Positions 56,640 through 64,000 of a DNA stretch of 64,000 nt are shown in pieces. The notes under the pieces were generated by a model, which ran no database searches, had not been told where the DNA came from, and was given only the letters and a program-made list of their open reading frames with translations. The position numbers were made by a program, and so were the translations under genes. Position 1 is the stretch's first letter, and the number at the start of each line of letters is the position of its first letter. The DNA is taken from contig OZ024908.1 of the NCBI GenBank assembly GCA_964017125.1, forward strand, positions 84,492,132 through 84,556,131. The letters run 5' to 3'. The DNA is from Flabesymbios commensalis. Lineage: Eukaryota > Annelida > Polychaeta > Terebellida > Flabelligeridae.

Positions 56640-58413
56640 GGTAAGTAAGATGACCCAATGCCATGTCAGAATGGTAAGTAGAGATGACCCAATGCCATGT
56701 CAGAATGGTAAGTAGAGATGACCCAATGCCATGTCAGAATGGTAAGTAGAGATGACCCAATGCCATGTCAGAATGGTAAGTAGAGATGACCCAATGCCAT
56801 GTCAGAATGGTAAGTAAGATGACCCAATGCCATGTCAGAATGGTAAGTAAGATGACCCAATGCCATGTCAGAATGGTAAGTAGAGATGACCCAATGCCAT
56901 GTCAGAATGGTAAGTAGAGATGACCCAATGCCATGTCAGAATGGTAAGTAAGATGACCCAATGCCATGTCAGAATGGTAAGTAGAGATGACCCAATGCCA
57001 TGTCAGAATGGTAAGTAGAGATGACCCAATGCCATGTCAGAATGGTAAGTAGAGATGACCCAATGCCATGTCAGAATGGTAAGTAAGATGACCCAATGCC
57101 ATGTCAGAATGGTGAGTAAGATGACCCAATGCCATGTCAGAATGGTAAGTAGAGATGACCCAATGTCATGTCAGAATGGTAAGTAAGATGACCCAATGCC
57201 ATGTCAGAATGGTAAGTAGAGATGACCCAATGCCATGTCAGAATGGTAAGTAAGATGACCCAATGCCATGTCAGAATGGTAAGTAAGATGACCCAATGCC
57301 ATGTCAGAATGGTAAGTAGAGATGACCCAATGCCATGTCAGAATGGTAAGTAAGATGACCCAATGCCATGTCAGAATGGTAAGTAGAGATGACCCAATGC
57401 CATGTCAGAATGGTAAGTAAGATGACCCAATGCCATGTCAGAATGGATAGTAAAATGACCTAATGCCATGTCAGAATGGTAAGTAAGATGACCCAATGCC
57501 ATGTCAGAATTCTAAGTAAGATGACCAAATGCCATGTTAGAATGGTAAGTAAGATGACCCAATGCCATGTCAGAATGGTAAGTAGAGATGACCCAATGCC
57601 ATGTCAGAATGGTGAGTAAGATGACCCAATGCCATGTCAGAATGGTAAGTAGAGATGACCCAATGCCATGTCAGAATGGTAAGTAGAGATGACCCGATGC
57701 CATGTCAGAATGGTGAGTAAGATGACCCAATGCCATGTCAGAATGGTAAGTAGAGATGACCCAATGCCATGTCAGAATGGTGAGTAAGATGACCCAATGC
57801 CATGTCAGAATGGTAAGTAGAGATGACCCAATGCCATGTCAGAATGGTAAGTAAGATGACCCAATGCCATGTCAGAATGGTAAGTAGAGATGACCCAATG
57901 CCATGTCAGAATGGTAAGTAAGATGACCCAATGCCATGTCAGAATGGTAAGTAGAGATGACCCAATGCCATGTCAGAATGGTGAGTAAGATGACCCAATG
58001 CCATGTCAGAATGGTAAGTAGAGATGACCCAATGCCATGTCAAAATGGTAAGTGGATGTACACCAATGCCATGTCAGAATGGTAAGTAAGATGACCCAAT
58101 GCCATGTCAGAATGATAAGTGGAGATGACCAAATGCCATGTCAGAATGGTAAGTAGAGATGACCCAATGCCATGTCAGAATGGTAAGTAGAGATGACCCA
58201 ATGCCATGTCAGAATGGTAAGTGAGATGACCCAATGCCATGTCAGAATTCTAAGTAAGATGATCAAATGCCATGTCAGAATGGATAGTAAGATGACCAAA
58301 TGCCATGTAAGAATGGTAAGTAAGATGACCCAATGCCATGTCAGAATTCTAAGTAAGATGACCAAATGCCATGTTAGAATTCTAAGTAAGATGACCAAAT
58401 GCCATGTCAGAAT
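56640..58413. repeat. Higher-order block in the 33/34 bp array, copy 1 (1,774 bp)
   Basis: Rare variants recur exactly 1,774 bp downstream: GAATGGATAGTAAAATGACC at 57,441 and 59,215, CAAAATGGTAAGTGGATGTA at 58,041 and 59,815. Start estimated from shared 33/34 bp unit order. Confidence 0.85.
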
Positions 58414-60187
58414 GGTAAGTAAGATGACCCAATGCCATGTCAGAATGGTAAGTAGAGATGACCCAATGCCATGTCAGAATGGTAAGTAGAGATGACCCAA
58501 TGCCATGTCAGAATGGTAAGTAGAGATGACCCAATGCCATGTCAGAATGGTAAGTAGAGATGACCCAATGCCATGTCAGAATGGTAAGTAAGATGACCCA
58601 ATGCCATGTCAGAATGGTAAGTAAGATGACCCAATGCCATGTCAGAATGGTAAGTAGAGATGACCCAATGCCATGTCAGAATGGTAAGTAGAGATGACCC
58701 AATGCCATGTCAGAATGGTAAGTAAGATGACCCAATGCCATGTCAGAATGGTAAGTAGAGATGACCCAATGCCATGTCAGAATGGTAAGTAGAGATGACC
58801 CAATGCCATGTCAGAATGGTAAGTAGAGATGACCCAATGCCATGTCAGAATGGTAAGTAAGATGACCCAATGCCATGTCAGAATGGTGAGTAAGATGACC
58901 CAATGCCATGTCAGAATGGTAAGTAGAGATGACCCAATGTCATGTCAGAATGGTAAGTAAGATGACCCAATGCCATGTCAGAATGGTAAGTAGAGATGAC
59001 CCAATGCCATGTCAGAATGGTAAGTAAGATGACCCAATGCCATGTCAGAATGGTAAGTAAGATGACCCAATGCCATGTCAGAATGGTAAGTAGAGATGAC
59101 CCAATGCCATGTCAGAATGGTAAGTAAGATGACCCAATGCCATGTCAGAATGGTAAGTAGAGATGACCCAATGCCATGTCAGAATGGTAAGTAAGATGAC
59201 CCAATGCCATGTCAGAATGGATAGTAAAATGACCTAATGCCATGTCAGAATGGTAAGTAAGATGACCCAATGCCATGTCAGAATTCTAAGTAAGATGACC
59301 AAATGCCATGTTAGAATGGTAAGTAAGATGACCCAATGCCATGTCAGAATGGTAAGTAGAGATGACCCAATGCCATGTCAGAATGGTGAGTAAGATGACC
59401 CAATGCCATGTCAGAATGGTAAGTAGAGATGACCCAATGCCATGTCAGAATGGTAAGTAGAGATGACCCGATGCCATGTCAGAATGGTGAGTAAGATGAC
59501 CCAATGCCATGTCAGAATGGTAAGTAGAGATGACCCAATGCCATGTCAGAATGGTGAGTAAGATGACCCAATGCCATGTCAGAATGGTAAGTAGAGATGA
59601 CCCAATGCCATGTCAGAATGGTAAGTAAGATGACCCAATGCCATGTCAGAATGGTAAGTAGAGATGACCCAATGCCATGTCAGAATGGTAAGTAAGATGA
59701 CCCAATGCCATGTCAGAATGGTAAGTAGAGATGACCCAATGCCATGTCAGAATGGTGAGTAAGATGACCCAATGCCATGTCAGAATGGTAAGTAGAGATG
59801 ACCCAATGCCATGTCAAAATGGTAAGTGGATGTACACCAATGCCATGTCAGAATGGTAAGTAAGATGACCCAATGCCATGTCAGAATGATAAGTGGAGAT
59901 GACCAAATGCCATGTCAGAATGGTAAGTAGAGATGACCCAATGCCATGTCAGAATGGTAAGTAGAGATGACCCAATGCCATGTCAGAATGGTAAGTGAGA
60001 TGACCCAATGCCATGTCAGAATTCTAAGTAAGATGATCAAATGCCATGTCAGAATGGATAGTAAGATGACCAAATGCCATGTAAGAATGGTAAGTAAGAT
60101 GACCCAATGCCATGTCAGAATTCTAAGTAAGATGACCAAATGCCATGTTAGAATTCTAAGTAAGATGACCAAATGCCATGTTAGAAT
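58414..60187. repeat. Higher-order block in the 33/34 bp array, copy 2 (1,774 bp)
   Basis: Same unit order as copy 1. The last about 260 bp (with GAATTCTAAG and GATGATCAAATG variants) are repeated once more after 398 bp at about 60,313-60,570, and again at 62,479-62,760 following a second, edited copy of the 57,440-58,050 stretch. Confidence 0.85.
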
Positions 60188-63100
60188 GGTGAGTAAGATG
60201 ACCCAATGCCATGTCAGAATGGTAAGTAAGATGACCCAATGCCATGTCAGAATGGTAAGTGAGATGACCCAATGCCATGTCAGAATGGTAAGTAAGATGA
60301 CCCAATGCCATGTCAGAATGGTAAGTAGAGATGACCCAATGCCATGTCAGAATGGTAAGTAGAGATGACCCAATGCCATGTCAGAATGGTAAGTGAGATG
60401 ACCCAATGCCATGTCAGAATTCTAAGTAAGATGATCAAATGCCATGTCAGAATGGATAGTAAGATGACCAAATGCCATGTAAGAATGGTAAGTAAGATGA
60501 CCCAATGCCATGTCAGAATTCTAAGTAAGATGACCAAATGCCATGTTAGAATTCTAAGTAAGATGACCAAATGCCATGTTCGAATGGTGAGTAAGATGAC
60601 CCAATGCCATGTCAGAATGGTAAGTGAGATGACCCAATGCCATGTCAGAATGGTGAGTAAGATGACCCAATGCCATGTCAGAATGGTAAGTAAGATGACC
60701 CAATGCCATGTCAGAATGGTAAGTAAGATGACCCAATGCCATGTCAGAATGGTAAGTAAGATGACCCAATGCCATGTCAGTATGGTAAGTAGAGATGACC
60801 CAATGCCATGTCAGAATGGTGAGTAAGATGACCCAATGCCATGTCAGAATGGTAAGTAAGATGACCCAATGCCATGTCAGAATGGTAAGTGAGATGACCC
60901 AATGCCATGTCAGAATGGTAAGTAAGATGACCCAATGCCATGTCAGAATGGTAAGTAGAGATGACCCAATGCCATGTCAGAATGGTAAGTAGAGATGACC
61001 CAATGCCATGTCAGAATGGTAAGTAAGATGACCCAATGCCATGTCAGAATGGTAAGTAGAGATGACCCAATGCCATGTCAGAATGGTAAGTAGAGATGAC
61101 CCAATGCCATGTCAGAATGGTAAGTAGAGATGACCCAATGCCATGTCAGAATGGTAAGTAAGATGACCCAATGCCATGTCAGAATGGTAAGTAAGATGAC
61201 CCTATGCCATGTCAGAATGGTAAGTAAGATGACCCAATGCCATGTCAGAATGGTAAGTAAGATGACCCAATGCCATGTCAGAATGGTGAGTAAGATGACC
61301 CAATGCCATGTCAGAATGGTAAGTAAGATGACCCAATGCCATGTCAGAATGGTAAGTAAGATGACCCAATGCCATGTCAGAATGGTAAGTAAGATGACCC
61401 AATGCCATGTCAGAATGGTAAGTAGAGATGACCCAATGCCATGTCAGAATGGTAAGTAAGATGACCCAATGCCATGTCAGAATGGTAAGTAGAGATGACC
61501 CAATGCCATGTCAGAATGGTAAGTAAGATGACCCAATGCCATGTCAGAATGGATAGTAAAATGACCTAATGCCATGTCAGAATGGTAAGTAAGATGACCC
61601 AATGCCATGTCAGAATGGTGAGTAAGATGACCCAATGCCATGTCAGAATGGTAAGTAAGATGACCCAATGCCATGTCAGAATGGTAAGTAGAGATGACCC
61701 AATGCCATGTCAGAATGGTAAGTAAGATGACCCAATGCCATGTCAGAATGGTAAGTAGAGATGACCCAATGCCATGTCAGAATGGTAAGTAAGATGACCC
61801 AATGCCATGTCAGAATGGATAGTAAAATGACCTAATGCCATGTCAGAATGGTAAGTAAGATGACCCAATGCCATGTCAGAATGGTAAGTAAGATGACCCA
61901 ATGCCATGTCAGAATTCTAAGTAAGATGACCAAATGCCATGTTAGAATGGTAAGTAAGATGACCCAATGCCATGTTAGAATGGTAAGTAGAGATGACCCA
62001 ATGCCATGTCAGAATGGTAAGTAGAGATGACCCAATGCCATGTCAGAATGGTGAGTAAGATGACCCAATGCCATGTCAGAATGGTAAGTAGAGATGACCC
62101 AATGCCATGTCAGAATGGTGAGTAAGATGACCCAATGCCATGTCAGAATGGTAAGTAGAGATGACCCAATGCCATGTCAGAATGGTAAGTAAGATGACCC
62201 AATGCCATGTCAGAATGGTAAGTAGAGATGACCCAATGCCATGTCAGAATGGTAAGTAAGATGACCCAATGCCATGTCAGAATGGTAAGTAGAGATGACC
62301 CAATGCCATGTCAGAATGGTGAGTAAGATGACCCAATGCCATGTCAGAATGGTAAGTAGAGATGACCCAATGCCATGTCAAAATGGTAAGTGGATGTACA
62401 CCAATGCCATGTCAGAATGGTAAGTAAGATGACCCAATGCCATGTCAGAATGATAAGTGGAGATGACCAAATGCCATGTCAGAATGGTAAGTAGAGATGA
62501 CCCAATGCCATGTCAGAATGGTAAGTAGAGATGACCCAATGCCATGTCAGAATGGTAAGTGAGATGACCCAATGCCATGTCAGAATTCTAAGTAAGATGA
62601 TCAAATGCCATGTCAGAATGGATAGTAAGATGACCAAATGCCATGTAAGAATGGTAAGTAAGATGACCCAATGCCATGTCAGAATTCTAAGTAAGATGAC
62701 CAAATGCCATGTTAGAATTCTAAGTAAGATGACCAAATGCCATGTTAGAATGGTGAGTAAGATGACCCAATACCATGTCAGAATTCTAAGTAAGATGACC
62801 AAATGCCATGTTAGAATGGTGAGTAAGATGACCCAATACCATGTCAGAATGGATAGTAAAATGACCTAATGCCATGTCAGAATGGTAAGTAAGATGACCC
62901 AATGCCATGTCAGAATGGTAAGTAAGATGACCCAATGCCATGTCAGAATGGTAAGTAAGATGACCCAATGCCATGTCAGAATGGTAAGTAAGATGACCCA
63001 ATGCCATGTCAGAATGGTAAGTAGAGATGACCCAATGCCATGTCAGAATGGTAAGTAAGATGACCCAATGCCATGTCAGAATGGTAAGTAAGATGACCCA

Positions 63101-63649
63101 ATGCCATGTCAGAATGGTAAGTAAGATGACCCAATGCCATGTCAGAATGGTAAGTAGAGATGACCAAATGCTATGTCAGAATGGTGAGTAAGATGACCCA
63201 ATGCCATGTCAGAATGGTAAGTAGAGATGACCCAATGCCATGTCAGAATGGTAAGTAAGATGACCCAATGCCATGTCAGAATGGTAAGTAAGATGACCCA
63301 ATGCCATGTCAGAATGGTAAGTAGAGATGACCAAATGCTATGTCAGAATGGTGAGTAAGATGACCCAATGCCATGTCAGAATGGTAAGTAGAGATGACCC
63401 AATGCCATGTCAGAATGGTAAGTGAGATGACCCAATGCCATGTCAGAATGGTGAGTAAGATGACCCAATGGCATGTCAGAATGGTAAGTAGAGATGACCC
63501 AATGGCATGTCAGAATGGTGAGTAAGATGACCTAATGCCATGTCAGAATGGTAAGTAAGATGACCCAATACCATGTCAGAATGGAAGGTAGATATGGCAC
63601 TTCCCAAGTCCGTGTCACAATGGTAAGATATCTCAGAGAGTTTATACAT

Positions 63650-63748
63650 CCCAGGAAACACGATACATTGAGCCAATGCTGACTTAATGTTGGGCCAAAA
63701 TCGACCAAAATTATATCAGCATTGGCCCAACGTCTCGTGTCTGCCAGG
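63650..63748. mobile_element. MITE-A copy at the array edge
   Basis: CCCAGGAAACACGATACATTG, CCAATGCTGACTTAATGTTG, GGGCCAAAATCGACC, ATCAGCATTGGCCCAACG and end CTCGTGTCTGCCAGG. It lies about 30 bp beyond the last degenerate array unit. Confidence 0.72.
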
Positions 63749-64000
63749 ATAATGAACTTCTATATTATACTTTTAGATTGCACCAGTTATCGCTCTCGAA
63801 ACGACGATCAGTAAAATTGTTCTGCAGTCATAACTTAGCAACACAGAATTCAAGCAATAGACCCCCCCCCCCCCCGCAAAAAAAACTTGAATTCTAAAAC
63901 TGTATAATATAGTATTGTAAAAGAGCTTAAAGGGTAACACTCTCCAAATAAAGTTATTATATTTGTTTTATTATTATTATAACTGAAACTAAAACATTAA
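63749..64000. other. Unique DNA with a poly-C run
   Basis: A C14 run at about 63,862-63,875 and AT-rich sequence to the window end. No gene is recognised. Confidence 0.55.

Larger units (their letters stand above)
53401..63620. repeat. 10.2 kb tandem array of 33 and 34 bp units
   Basis: Roughly 300 units of TGGTAAGTAAGATGACCCAA + TGCCATGTCAGAA (33 bp), intermixed with a 34 bp form having GTAGAGATG. The unit derives from the 40 bp unit by loss of part of GGCACCTTCCC. A few 40 bp-type units survive at about 54,500, 54,670 and at the right edge (63,580). Variants include GGTGAGTAAG, GAATTCTAAG, GGATAGTAAG and GGATGTACACC. Open frames of up to 206 codons on both strands come from runs of 33 bp units and break at 34 bp units; no gene is called. 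Confidence 0.95.

Noticed and set aside
53402-62869. Many proteins of repeated MTQCHVRMVSK or its antisense
   Set aside because: Frames exist only where consecutive 33 bp units occur and break at 34 bp units; no gene context.
50821-63620. CRISPR-like array
   Set aside because: No unique spacers between repeats, units adjoin directly, and the setting is eukaryotic.

Overview
No cellular gene can be supported in these 64 kb. The window looks like repeat-dominated intergenic (or very large intronic) DNA from an animal, most likely a marine invertebrate and plausibly a mollusc. The reasons are an AT-rich unique background, tRNA-derived SINEs with A and B boxes, many short palindromic DNA transposons, and huge mini- and microsatellites. 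The host assignment is inference from the style of the repeats. No taxon-specific gene is present.

Layout. 1-12,195: mostly unique AT-rich DNA peppered with short non-autonomous elements (here called MITE-A to MITE-H), SINE pieces, a (CAAT)n microsatellite at 9,140-9,563 and a (CAG)n run. 12,196-22,413: a 10.2 kb minisatellite with a 15 bp unit and several layers of higher-order repetition, including a 2,985 bp block present twice. 22,613-24,641: (GA)n, an 89 bp tandem duplication, more MITEs, and a SINE whose tail has grown into a microsatellite. 24,642-28,854: a 4.2 kb element with very long inverted arms that carries the relic of a protein-coding gene in both arms. 29,484-33,216: a second composite with inverted ends enclosing a 1.24 kb tandem duplication. 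33,617-49,370: dense MITEs, several nested or chained, two LTR-like fossils and three large (ATTC)n microsatellites. 49,537-50,475: a 51 bp tandem array. 50,821-63,620: a 12.8 kb array whose unit shrinks from 40 to 34 and 33 bp and carries a 5' splice-site-like GTRAGT in most copies. 63,650-63,748: a final MITE-A.

The long open frames (over 3,400 codons on both strands of the 15 bp array, and many frames in the 51 and 33 bp arrays) follow from unit lengths divisible by three that lack stops. They are not called as genes. The features that repay a second look are: (i) the stop-free and almost indel-free 15 bp array; (ii) the hundreds of splice-donor-like motifs; (iii) TTAA-flanked MITEs chained through single shared TTAA sites; (iv) hairpin stems that vary in a paired way between copies; and (v) SINE tails acting as microsatellite seeds. 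Copy boundaries were read by eye and may be off by several bases. No alignment or database search was possible.
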